Source: Populus alba (lineage: Eukaryota; Streptophyta; Magnoliopsida; Malpighiales; Salicaceae). Taken from it: a DNA stretch of 64,000 nt. The stretch is from positions 28,940,339 to 29,004,338 of the forward strand of contig NC_133284.1 of the NCBI RefSeq assembly GCF_005239225.2, in the 5' to 3' direction. The notes beneath the pieces were generated by a model. The model was not told the DNA's origin and searched no databases. It saw only the letters and a list, made by a program, of their open reading frames with translations. The position numbers and the translations under genes were made by a program. Positions within the stretch are counted from its first letter, which is position 1; each line of letters begins with the position of its first letter. Shown here one piece after another: positions 32,517 through 44,900 of this stretch.

Positions 32517-34634
32517 GTGAACGAAATGACCATCACTACATCTTCCATAGAGTATGGAAAGAATTCTGAACTGTCACAATTGATTGAAGGAGACTGCCTT
32601 AGAAGCGATGCTAAGAAGATATCGCCAATCAAGAACCTGAATTGCATATTGAATGAGGTGAACAAGTTAACGACTCATTTTCAGAATGTGGATAAAGATG
32701 CATTTTTTAGGAAATACGGACGTTTGATGGAAATCGCAAAGGTAGAAGTTTTAAGCCCAGCTGTGCGAGCCTTAGTTCATTTTTGGGATCCAGAATACCG
32801 ATGTTTCTCCTTTGGAAGCATAGACTTGTGCCCCACGATTGAGGAATATGGATTGTTGACCGAGTTTCCGAATGACCTGTATCGGATTTATTCTCCTTTG
32901 AGATCGACAAGATCATCCCTGAGCTGTCAAAACTGCTCAGAATCTCCAACTTGGAAAAGTTTATGGAAAAGAATGGCACGGTTTGAAATGGAGGATGCTA
33001 GAGTTGGAAAGGAGTCAGAAGTAGAAAAATTGATTGCCTTAGGTATATTTTGGCCTTGTGTTGTTCCCAAGTCAGACTGGTTTAGTAAGCTTGGAGGCCG
33101 CCGCTGCTTATGTGGAGTATGAGAACACACAGATCAATCCAGTGGTTGCTATCTTAGCCGAAACATTTTTGACACTTAACCATTGTAGAAAAGCTGGAAA
33201 AGGAGCAATGAGATGCTGCACGCAACTGTTGTATATTTGGATGGTGAGCCATATCGAAACAAAGAAACCTGTCTTCAATAATTTTTGGTGGTTCACTCAA
33301 AAACCCCTAAAGATTGTGGAAGAAGAAGAATGGGGAGATCTAGACAACCAGGGTTGGGTTGATAAATTGGAAGGATTACCTAATAGCGATTTTAAATGGA
33401 GAGCACCATGGGTAACAACAACGAAGGTCCTAATGAGTTGTGGACAAAGGCATTGGGTACCATTGGTGGGGATTACGGGTTATGTGAGTTATGCTCCGAC
33501 TTTAGTGGTAAGACAATTTGGGGGCATACAGTTTGTTCCCAGAACTATGGGAATTGCTCAATTCTTTGGTCTGTTCAAAGATCCCATGGCAAAAGAAGTT
33601 TTGGAGATCATCAACAAGATTGGAAGCATCTAGTGTTGGTGGAAATAGAAGGTTTGAGAGATCCAAGTGTGAGCGAAGGATATGTAAAATGGAGAGCCTC
33701 AGCTGCTTCAGCCATGCCTTGCGCTATAGAGGAGCCTATTAAGGTTAATATTGAAGATGATTTAGCTGCTTCAGCCATGCCTCGTGTAGAAGTCAAATCT
33801 CCTCAAACCATAGAGGAACCCCTCAAAAGAAAGAGGGTTAACGGTGAATTGAGAAGGCAAGTGGACAAACTAAGAATAGAGTTGAGCAAGAGCAGAAAGG
33901 ACAAGGCGACGTTGGAAGGAATGATGCTAGAAGAGGATAAAAGGAGAACATTTCTAGATGAGCAAATACAGTCTAGAGATGCGAAAATAACCAAGCTTGA
34001 GTTAAAGTTGGTTGAGGAGAAGATTGCTAGGGAAAGGAGTGAGAATGAGCTTAAAGGGTTGAGTTTGGATTGGATGCAAAGTTGTTCTGAACATGAAGCA
34101 ATGGAGATGGACTTTAGCGATTGCCAAGAAAGTGCAAAATATTACCAAGAAAAATTTGTGCAAGTGCAATTCGAACTAATGGATAGGATTAGGAGGTATA
34201 AGGATTTGAATAAGAAATATATAGAGTTGGAAAGCAAAAGGGGAGGATTCAAGGATGTTAAAGCGGAGTTAGCAGCCAAGAGGAGTGAGATAAAAGTTGC
34301 AAGGATAAAGCTCGACAAAGAACGCGAAAAGTCGAAGTATTTGGACGAGAAGCTAGTAGCAACGGAAAGGCACAAGGATCGAATCGACGCCAACAACATT
34401 GCTTTGAACAGAACAAACATGTTGCTCATAGAAAAAATGACCAAAACCGATGAGCAAATGGACGAAGCTGCTGCACATGCTCGAATTATTAGAATCAATG
34501 CACGGAATGTGGGAGGAGACATCATTCGCTATCGCCGAAGCCTAGCCGAAACCGATGCCTTTTTAGGGAAGATTGAGAACTGCGGCTTTGCTTTCTTACC
34601 TTTGGCTAAGGAGTTTATGGAGGAAAGAGATTAG
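32517..34634 (+). pseudogene. Gypsy ORF1 upstream of gag (plant-mobile-domain-like plus coiled coil)
   Basis: Three overlapping frames (32517-33122, 33058-33633, 33396-34634) read as one ancestral protein broken by frameshifts near 33100 and 33600. The first 350 residues carry RALVHFWDPEYRCFSFG, LCPTIEEYGLL and a Trp-rich core. This is the pattern of the plant mobile domain-like ORF1 protein of Tat/Ogre elements. The last 270 residues are a long Lys/Glu-rich coiled coil (from GELRRQVDKLRIELSKSRKD onward). A short duplication (AASAMPxxxEEP, about residues 105-140 of the last frame) sits between them. The function of this extra ORF is unknown in the family. Its place before gag is diagnostic for the lineage. 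Confidence 0.8.
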
Positions 34635-34940
34635 CATGTTGTATTTTTTTAAATGTATTTTTATCCAAGCATTAATGAAAAGGGCGTTGACCCATCTTCT
34701 TATGCAAAATCTGTCTCTTGGTGAACATGATTCTAGCAAAACGACTCGAAAGGCAGAACTTCTATCAAAGCAATGTGACAAAGAGAATGCTTTATAATGG
34801 ATGGTTATTTTTTCGTTCACAATAAAACATGCATGCATCCATCACAATCATACATTTTCTCATACATCTATGCATGCATCTCCAGATCGTGAAACATAGG
34901 TCCCACATCCAGAGTCCACCAAACCCGGTCCAGATCAAGA

Positions 34941-36340
34941 ATGGAAAACGAAGAAAGAGCTCAGTTAGAGTCACACTACCAGACCGAGTTGGAATCCGTG
35001 AAAAATGAAGTTTCCCGGTTGACCAATCTGCTTGAGCAACTTTTAAAAGCCAAGAATAGGGAGGGAACATCTACCCAACCACCTATAGGAGCACCGTCGG
35101 CCCCTGTCCCAGGGATATCTAAGAATATAGGGGCAGATTCAGCAACGGGGTAGCACTTTGCACCTACCATTCCCATTCAACCCCCTTAAGCTCATATCAC
35201 TGTAGATTTAACAGCCGAGGGGCCTTCCGATAATAGGTCCACGGGTTTTGTGAATGATGACAAGATATCAGCATTAGAAGAAAGGTTAAGAGCAGTCGAG
35301 GGAAATGATTGGTTTGACCCCCTGCGAACGTCGGAAATATGCTTGGTACCTAACCTCACGGTACCAAAAGATTTTAGGATACCAGAGTTTATAAGGTATA
35401 CTGGGTTGGAATGCCCAAACACTCACCTTCAATCTTATTGCAACAAGATGGCTGAAGTAATTCATGACGATAAGTTAATGATCTACTTTTTCCAAGACAG
35501 TCTATCAGGATCTGCGCTAAGTTGGTACATGAGGCTGGATAATGTCAAGATTAAGAAATGGAAGGACTTAGTGGAGGCTTTCCTAAAGCAATACAAGTTC
35601 AATTTGGAAATTGCTCCAGATCGAACGAGCCTCATGTCGATGGAAAAGAGAAGCCAAGAGTCAGTGAGGGCTTATGCACAAAGATGGAGGGACGAGGCCA
35701 CGCACGTGCAACCCCCTTTGATAGAAACGGAGATGGTGACTTTGTTCGCCAATACATTCAAAGCACCTTACTATGAGCATTTAATGGGTAGCTCATCTCA
35801 ACGTTTCTATGATGGTGTACGTGTGGCGGAAAGAATCGAGCAAGGAATTAAAGCAGGGCGCATAGCGGAGCCTTTAGAGAAGAAAGGTTTTATGGGAAGG
35901 AAAAGAGAAGGGGACGTTAACAATTTGGAAGGCGGGTATAAAGGCAAAAAAGTAAATTTCCACAGCCCACAAGCACCTACCTCTCAATCCCCACGCATAA
36001 ACTTTAAACCAATCTTTTTCACCTAACCGAACAAATAACCAACCAAACTACCAAATCATTACCAAAGACCCACTCAGGATACACCTCAGAACAATTGCCA
36101 CCATTACCCATGCCTTTGAAGGACATGTATGCCAAACTTTTGAGCATTGGACAAATAGCTCCTATCCTACACTACCATTACAACACCATTCCCAATTTGG
36201 TACAAGCCCGATTTGACTTGTGAGTACCATGGGGGTAATCCCGGGCATGGGATTGAAACTGCTATGCATTCAAGAAGAGGTTATCGGAACTTATTAGGTT
36301 AGGATGGGTATCTTTTGAAGACAAGCCCAATGTCAATTCA
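34941..36340 (+). pseudogene. Gypsy gag, plus-oriented copy, with nonsense mutations
   Basis: It begins MENEERAQLESHYQTELESV (coiled coil) and meets TAG at 35151 and TAA at 35187. It then continues in the same frame to the full retrotransposon gag domain (35250-36026: ALEERLRAVEGNDWFDPLRT, NTHLQSYCNKMAEV, WYMRLDNVKIKKWKDLVEA, HLMGSSSQRF). After the stop near 36024 the linker (LPPLPMPLKDMYAKL) and the Cys-His region carry further indels. It would form the particle shell. The two early stops look like C-to-T or G-to-A changes, usual for methylated silent elements. Confidence 0.9.
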
Positions 36341-36346
36341 AACCCG

Positions 36347-37691
36347 TTGCCTAAACATGTTCCAAACAGTGGCGGAATAGGCATGATCGAAGTGGGAAAT
36401 CAATGCAAGGTGTTGAAGGTGCCGATGAAAAGGTTGTACGACATGTTAGTCCAATCAGGATTTCTAGCGGTAAAGGTGGTAAGCCAATTGGAGAGAGGTG
36501 ACTACTGTGAGTTCCATGGAAGAGAGGGACATCACATTGAGGATTGCACCGAGTTTTGTGAAAAGATTGCTAAAATGTTAAGGATGGGACAATTGAGGAT
36601 TGAACCAATGGAGAGCAGGTGTGGAGTAAGTATGATGGAAGGTCAAGATAAGATGGCAGGAGTTTGCAGGGTTCAACAGACTGCTAATGGGCCCCCAAGG
36701 CTGATCTTGGTTAAACCGTCCTGCACAAAAGAGAATCACAAGGCCATGCCGTACAATTATGGGTATGCCTTCAACGTTCGAGCTCCTCTTCCTTTGTTCC
36801 AGACGGAGATAAGTGGTTTGACCAGAAGTGGTCGTTGCTTTACGCCTGAAGAGTGGAGGAAGGAAAAGGGTAAAGAAGTGGTAGATCCGGACAAAGCACC
36901 AGAAGTTAATAAGCCAGTAACGGAAGAGGAATCAAATGAATTTTTGAAGTTGATCAAGCATAGCGAATATTGCATAGTGGATCAACTAAAAAAGACTCCA
37001 GCTCGGATCTCCCTTATGTCCTTGATACTCAGCTCTGAGCCGCATCGAAATGCCCTGCAAAAGGTATTAAATGAGGCATATGTACCCCAGGACATTGAGC
37101 ATAAAACTATGGAGCATTTAGTGGGGAGGATCCATGCAACTAATTACCTCTACTTCACATCTGATGAGCTTGATACTGAAGGTACCGGACACAACAAGCC
37201 TTTATACATCACGGTTAGGTGCAAAGACTGCCTCGTAGGGAAGGTGCTCGTCGATAATGGCTCGGCCTTGAACGTATTGCCAAAGCACATTCTGGAGGAA
37301 ATGCCGATTGATGAATCTCATATAAAGCCAAGTACTATGATGGCCAGAGCATATGATGGCTCACCTAGGCCAATACTTGGGACTTTAGAAGTGGAGCTAT
37401 ATGTGGGACCGCAAATGTTCCTAGTGACACTTCAGGTTATGGATATTCACCCTTCCTATAGTATGTTGTTGGGAAGACCTTGGATCCACGCAGCGGGGGC
37501 AGTAGCTTCATCATTACACCAATGTTTGAAGTACATCATGAATGGGATGTTAGTAACCGTCAGGGCTGAGGAGGCAATAGCCATGACAAAGAATGTGGCT
37601 GTGCCTTTCATCGAAGCGGAGGATTGCAAGGATAACAATATCCATGCTTTTGAGATCGTGAACGCTGACTGGGTACAGAGAACACCGTGTT
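36347..37691 (+). CDS. Gypsy gag-end and aspartic protease, open into the gap
   Basis: One open frame of about 448 codons up to the gap. It holds a Cys-His knuckle (YCEFHGREGHHIEDC, about residues 67-81), a Glu-rich spacer (about residues 170-210), and a retropepsin-like domain with catalytic segment VLVDNGSALNVLP (about residues 302-314) and the later MLLGRPWIH. The active-site triad reads D-N-G rather than the more usual D-G-G or D-S-G. The protease would cut the polyprotein. Reverse transcriptase, RNase H and integrase should follow but lie in, or were lost at, the gap. Confidence 0.85.
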
Positions 37692-38191
37692 NNNNNNNNN
37701 NNNNNNNNNNNNNNNNNNNNNNNNNNNNNNNNNNNNNNNNNNNNNNNNNNNNNNNNNNNNNNNNNNNNNNNNNNNNNNNNNNNNNNNNNNNNNNNNNNNN
37801 NNNNNNNNNNNNNNNNNNNNNNNNNNNNNNNNNNNNNNNNNNNNNNNNNNNNNNNNNNNNNNNNNNNNNNNNNNNNNNNNNNNNNNNNNNNNNNNNNNNN
37901 NNNNNNNNNNNNNNNNNNNNNNNNNNNNNNNNNNNNNNNNNNNNNNNNNNNNNNNNNNNNNNNNNNNNNNNNNNNNNNNNNNNNNNNNNNNNNNNNNNNN
38001 NNNNNNNNNNNNNNNNNNNNNNNNNNNNNNNNNNNNNNNNNNNNNNNNNNNNNNNNNNNNNNNNNNNNNNNNNNNNNNNNNNNNNNNNNNNNNNNNNNNN
38101 NNNNNNNNNNNNNNNNNNNNNNNNNNNNNNNNNNNNNNNNNNNNNNNNNNNNNNNNNNNNNNNNNNNNNNNNNNNNNNNNNNNNNNNNNNN
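37692..38191. other. Assembly gap (500 N)
   Basis: Exactly 500 N. A Gypsy protease enters it and a Copia gag C-terminus leaves it, so the missing sequence must be at least several kb or the join is artificial. Confidence 0.99.
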
Positions 38192-41100
38192 CTATGACTT
38201 CTAAGTTTGCTTATTATGTTGTATGTTCAATAGAAGAATCTAATGACATTGATATTTTATGCCAGTAGATGAGCTGCAAAGTTCACTATTAGTGCATGAA
38301 CAACGCATGGTCTAAAACACATTTGAGGAAAGAACAGCTTCTTAATGTGACTTATTGCTGGAAATTTCTTTGGAAGAGGCAGAGGTCGTGGAAGCTTCAG
38401 AGGAAGAGGCCAAGGACGTGGTCGTGGTACTGGAGAAGGAAACTTTGACAAAGCATTTATTGGATGCTACAATTGCCATAAGATTGGTCACTTTCAATGG
38501 GAATGTCCTTATAAAAGGGCAGAAAAAGCAAACTTTGCTGAAATAAAAGAAGAAGAAGAGGTGTTGTTGATGGCTTACATAAAGAACAACCTAGCTGGAA
38601 ATAAAGCAATGTGGTACCTTGATTCTGGATGCAGCAATCACATGACAGGAAACAAAAGTCTTTTCTATGACTTAAATGAAATTTTTAGAGAAAAAGGTCA
38701 AGCTTGGGAAATTGATTCTAGCATGAGTGTTATGGGAAAAAGAAAGTGTTAAAATGCCGATGAACAAGAAGATACAGAATGTAGGTGATGTGTTTTATAT
38801 ACCAGAACTTAAAAGCAATCTGATCAGCCTAGGACAACTACAAGAAACAGGTTGCTTAATCATGTTCCAGAAAGGAAGGTGTCAAATTCATGATCCAGAA
38901 GGAGGATTAGTTTCTGATATTAAGATGTCTGGAAATCGAATGTTTCAACTATAAACTGAAACTTCTGGAGATCAAACCTGTTTCCAGTCATCTATTCAAG
39001 ATTCCTCTTGGTTGTGGCATTACAGGTTTGGACACTTAAACTTTAGTGGACTTAAAACTTTGCAGCTAAAGAAAATGGTGAAAGGGCTCCCTCATATCGA
39101 AGCTCCATCTCATGTATGTGAAGAATGTGTAATTGCAAAGCAACATAGAAAGTCGTTTCCTAAAAAGAGTACTTGGAGAGCAAATCAGGTTCTACAACTA
39201 GTGCACTCAGACATTTGCGGTCCTATGAATCCTACTTCCAACAGCAACAAAAGGTACTTTATAACTTTCACTGATGACTTTAACAGAAAAACATGGGTGT
39301 ATTTTTTAGCAAAAAAATCCGAAGCCATTGAAGTATTTAAGAGATTCAAAGCCAGAGTTGAGAAGGAGATAAAAAAAATATATATTCAATGCCTTCGAAC
39401 AGATCATGGTGGAGAATATACATCCAATGAGTTTGCAGATGTGTGTGAAAGCAATGGAATCAAGAGACAGCTGACTGCAGCGTATACACCACATCAGAAT
39501 GGTGTATTAGAAAGGAGAAACATAACCATTATGAATATGGTGCGAAGTCTACTAGCAAGCAAGCACATGCCAAAGACTTTCTGGCCTGAGGTAGTTAATT
39601 GGAGTGTGCATGTTCTAAATTGAAATCCAACATTTTTTGTGAAGAATATGACACCAGAAGAAGCTTGGTCAGGTCACAAACCAGTTGTTGATCACTTCAG
39701 AATATTTGGGTGTGTGGCATATGTGCACATTCCAGATCTAAAGAGAACGAAACTTGATGCCAAGGGAGAAAAATATGTATTGCTTGGTGTGAGTAAAGAA
39801 TTGAAGGCTTATCGTCTTTACAATCCGTTAACAAAAAGGATTAGCATTTCTAAAGATGTGGTGTTTGATGAAGCCAGCAGCTGGGATTGGGAAAGTAACG
39901 ATAAATGGGGAAATTCAGTTGATCTTGAACTCCCGGACAATGAAGCAACTGACGTTGACAAAGATGCATACAGTGATAAGGAAGAATCAAATGAATCTGG
40001 TAGTGTGAATGAGGCAGCAGAAACTTCACTACCTAAGGCTTCTGATTCTTCACTGCAAAATACACAACGATTGAGGAGAAGACCAGTTTGGATGAATGAT
40101 TATACAGACAGTGAAGTGTCTTCCGATGAAGACACATTGGCTCATCGTGTTTTATTTGCAGAAAGTGATCCTATTACATTTGATGAGGCGATTAAAGATT
40201 CAAAATGGCGAAAGGCAATGGATGCAGAAATTGAAGCTATTGAAAGAAATCACACATGGGAGTTAGTGGAGCTGCCTGAAGGAGAAAAAACAGTGGGAGT
40301 AAAATGGATTTACAGAACAAAGTTGAATGAAAAAGGTGAAGTTGACAAGTTCAAAGCTCGTTTAGTTGCTAAAGGATATACTCAAAAGTATGGAATTGAT
40401 TATTCTAAAGTGTTTGCACCAGTAGCAAGGCATGATACAATAAGAATGATTATCTCATTAGCTACTATGAATGAGTAGACTATTTTTCAACTAGATGTCA
40501 AATATGTGTTTTTACAAGTATTTGTGGATCAACCACCAGGCTATGTAAAAAAGGGAAGCAAGCATATGGTCTATAAGCTGAAAAGAGCTCTTTATGGATT
40601 GAAACAAGCTCCAAGAGCTTGGTATAATCGAATTGACGCCTACTTCAGCAAAGCTGGTTTTCACAAGTGTCCCTATGAGCACACACTCTACATCAAAACT
40701 GGAGAAAAAGATAATCTTTTGATTGTGTGCTTATATGTGGATGATTTAATATTTACTGGCAATGATGAAGGCATGTTTAGAACATTTAAACAGTCTATGA
40801 TGAAAGAATTTGAGATGACTGATTTGGGAAAGATGAAATATTTTCTTGGAATAGAAGTGACTCAATCTACAGGTAACATTTTTATCTGTCAAAGGAAATA
40901 TGCTCGTGAGGTCTTGGAAAGGTTCAAAATGAATGATTGCAATCCGGTTCAGGTTCCTATAATTCCTGGAACTAAGCTAACTCGAGAAGGTGAAGGAGAA
41001 AAGATTGACAGCACCTATTATAAGCAAATGATTGGAAGCTTGATGTATATGACAACCACTCGACCAGACTTAACATATGTTGTTAGTCTCATTAGCAGAT

Positions 41101-41699
41101 TTATGGAAGCGCCAACTGAACTACATTATCAAGTTGTCAGAAAGATACTTCACTACTTAAAAGGCACTCTTGACTATGGTTTGTTCTATAAGAAGAAGGA
41201 GAGTGAAATACATGAGTTAATTGGTTTTAATGACAGTGATTATGCTGGGGATGTGGATGACTGGAAAAGCAAGTCCGGATATGTATTTCTCTTAAGTGGA
41301 GCTGCAATTTCATGGTCCTTAAAGAAGCAACCTGTTGTTACTTTATCAACAACCGAAGCAGAGTTTATAGCGGCTGCATCATGTGCCTGTCAAGGTATTT
41401 GGCTAAGAAGAATTTTGGAAGAGGTGAAGTATACACAACAAGGTCCAATTATGTTATTTTATGACAATAGCTCAACTATTAAATTGTCAAAAAATCCAGT
41501 CTTGCATGGAAGAAGCAAACATATTGATGTGAGGTTTCATTTTCTACGTGATCTCACCAAAGAGGGAAAAGTGGAACTAGTTCATTGCAGAAGTGTTGAG
41601 CAAGTTGCAGACATTCTAACTAAACCTTTGAAAGCTGAATCGTTCATGAAGCTGAGAGCATTACTTGGCATGTGCTCCATTGATGAAATAAATTGATTG
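38192..41699 (+). pseudogene. Copia gag-pol, 5'-truncated, four or more frame breaks
   Basis: Order of domains: Gly/Arg-rich gag tail and zinc knuckle (CYNCHKIGHFQWEC, about 38468), protease (YLDSGCSNHM, about 38620), GAG-pre-integrase and integrase (HYRFGHLNFSGLK, CEECVIAKQHR, HSDICGP, RTDHGGEYTSNEF), reverse transcriptase (VKWIYRTKLNEKGEVDKFKA, LKRALYGLKQAPRAWY, YVDD at 40733-40744) and RNase H (SDYAGDVDDWKSKSGY, LSTTEAEFIA, ADILTKPLK). This is the Ty1/Copia order. Breaks: frameshifts in gag and at about 38740, TAA at 38952, TGA at 39621 and TAG at 40476. The element cannot make its polyprotein. Two long frames (39639-40478 and 40506-41696) remain open, so the copy is not very old. Confidence 0.93.
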
Positions 41700-41726
41700 C
41701 TTATAAGCATACAGTTTAAGGGAAAG

Positions 41727-41993
41727 TGTTAAAGTTGTTAGGATTTACTTGATTTGTTTTCTGTTAATAAATCCTATTAACTAGGAATCACAACTTTGAA
41801 TCACAGCTGTTGGGATTGATCGAGTCAGTAGGTTTAGGTTTTTGTTATTATTCTCTAGCTTATTTTTCTGAGATCAGTTGTGATGTAAGACTATTTAAAG
41901 TCACCTATTCTTCAAGTATAAAGTACGTGAATAAACACTATTAGTTTACTTGCTAATAAACAGTCTGATAATCAACAGCTTCATTAATCAACA
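41727..41993 (+). repeat. Copia 3' LTR
   Basis: A purine-rich tract (gtttaagggaaag, 41714-41726) leads into TGTTAAAGTTGTTAGG, and the LTR ends ...aatcaaca at 41993 (267 bp). The 5' LTR is not in the window. The exact 3' border is by the TG...CA rule only. Confidence 0.7.
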
Positions 41994-41999
41994 TAAACT

Positions 42000-44900
42000 A
42001 AACGATGTGGGGAATTCCTGTGACACAGTTGAAAAATCACTATTTATTAAAATAGTGAAGAGACATGTTTTTTTTTCTAACAAAAAAAAAAAGCACAAGG
42101 ATTTTTATAAGATATAATTAGATATTTTCACGGGTTTATATATTATTATTGATTTAATTAAAAATTTTAAGGTTTATTCAAATTTACTTGGTTTTTATAT
42201 TATTAAATTAGGATTTTTTTTATAAATATTATTACAATAATTGATCTTATTAAACATGTTGACTTAACTACCCTAGTCTAGGATTATTTTTTTTCCAATG
42301 TAATCCTTCATTATTGTATTGGTTGGAAATTAGATTTTTTTTTATTGAACATGAATCTAAAATTTAATGAGCTTTGAATTTGAAAGATTAATCCATGCTT
42401 GGAAGATTTGTTTATATCTACTTAGTTTTTTATATGATTAAATCATGGTTGCCTTATTTTCATACTATTATATCAAAAGATCTTTATGGAACTCATGCGA
42501 CTGAAGCACCAGTCTTTGATTTTTTTACTTCTCCTGCATCAACTTAATTCTTTTTTAATTATATATTTTAAATTTTTTCAGTGTGTGGTGTGGCGCCCAC
42601 CATTAATTTAGATTTAGATCCCATCTAGGAACATGGTGTAAACTTCATTCCCTCAAATTTTGATTTTTGTTTTTGCTTAAAATAATTTTTTTTTATGTTT
42701 TTGAATCGTTTTGATATGTTAATGTCAAAAATAATTTTTTAAAAAATAAAAAAACTTTATTTTAATACATTTCCAAGAAAAAAGTATTTTGAACCACCAT
42801 CACTACCACAATCTCAAATACACCCTCTCAAGTTGCTTTTTTTTTGTCATTTTTTAGATTTATTTTCTTATATTTGATAAAGATTACATGGATTATCATG
42901 TTGTTATGCTCCACATCATTAATTTTATAATTTAATTAGGTTTTGCTCGAGTTGATTTAATATATTATTATCTTAATATTTTTATTAAAAAACAATATAC
43001 TATCTATGTCAATATTTCAGTATTTAAAAAAAAAAAATCTAGTATGTATCAAATTTTTTATTTCATAATGTTTTATATATATATATATATTACCCCGAAC
43101 GAAATACAGAATACAGGTAAAAAAAACTAATATGATATTACCTCGTGTCATTTCCCACCGGGTCCATCTCATATACGGTTTCCCGTGAAACCTTATGTTC
43201 TTGTGTACCAAGTCGAGTATGAAAAGTCGCTACGAAAAATTGAACATTGACTCGGTTTTGTTCGTCAAAGGTAACGTGATTTTTATAAACCTCTAGGATG
43301 GTCACGTTGGCCTCGTTTACAAGTCAAAAAAGGCATTCCCCCGTATTCGAGAGTTCACTGTTGCCTCAAAAATGGCGAAGGTGGCGCGGCGGCGGAGGTG
43401 ATGAGGGGCTCGGATTTGAAGCGGCAGGGCTATATAAATTCTCTAGATAAAGGAGATTATGAAGCTTGTCTAACCTGGTTGCAGGAGAAACTTGCACTGG
43501 TTGATTTGAAAACCCTATAATTTAAGGCAGGATTGATCATTTATTTTGATTCAAAAAGACTATTTTTATTGATTCTGCATGGTTTGGGAACACTATATAA
43601 ATTATATTTTTTAAAAAATATTTAAATATTTTAAATTGTTTTGATACATTAATTTTAAAAATAATTTTTTAAAAATAAAAAAAAAATCATTTTAATATAT
43701 TTTGATATAAAAATCATTTTAAAAGTTAGACTCCTAAACAAAAATCATTAAGAGTTGGATTTAAAAGACTATTTACGCGATATTGATTTAACTCAAGGAA
43801 AGATTTATATATAAAAGATAAAAGATATGAAGAAGATGATAGAATACGTTGATATAACGTGTCATTAGCATAGATTACGTGATTAGCCTTCATTAAATAC
43901 AATGATTATATTGTATACTTGGTCATTTAATATTCAGTCAAGAGAGGTTGATAGTGGGATTAGCGGCCAGAACAATCATAATACAAATACACATGAATTT
44001 TGACTTATGTTGGGTTTAAGTGCTTGACAGAGGGTCTATGTTCGATCATACAATTACACTCATTGGTAACCATTTATTATTTTTTTACTAATTTTATATT
44101 TTAGGAAGATCATTGTATATAGGCTTAGCCCACATTTTATATCTATATAGTTTATGACGAGGTTTGGGCCCACATTTTATTGTGGGTTGGATCAAAATTC
44201 AATCACTACATTAAAGAAAAAGCAAGTGTGGCAATTTTTTTAATGAATGCGATAAAATATTTGTAACGAGAGTAGTGTATTAAATCAAATTAATCAACCA
44301 TGATATATGTTGATAAATGAAAAACAAAAATTGATATGACCTGCTCAACTTAAAAGTTCAAGAGTCTAACTTGTCACCCTGCCCGAATGGTGATCTGGTT
44401 AAAAATGTTTTCATGCTGCCATCATTTTAATCTATAGGTAATCCTAATTCAAATGTGAAACAATGAAAATTTTAATGATTAAATTGCAAAAAAATAATAA
44501 TATAGGGAGTGCAATGAACAAAAAGCGGCACATTATATTGATATGTGTTAACCTATTAAATTAATGACTCGAGTAATGAACATGATTATAATGACTTACC
44601 CAAACAACCTACCTCTTTCTTTTTCCTTCCCATACCCTCCTCCTGTCTAGGCCTTGATCGGGTATTAATCGATCTCAGGTTCAATTAAAGAATGGAGATA
44701 AAATCTAAGAGAAAAATAAATGTTGAATGATGAAACTAAAAAAAAAAATTATCTTAATAAAAACAATCGAATCTAATTGAATCCTCTAAACATGGGTTAA
44801 TCTTCAAAACCAGTAACCCATTAAATCCTAAACCCGAGTTCAATAATGTTGGAGGAGGAAATCACAAAAATAACTTATATTAATACCAGAGCAAAAGGAG

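Noticed and set aside
37687..38268. 193-codon plus-strand frame
   Set aside because: Almost entirely the second N gap.
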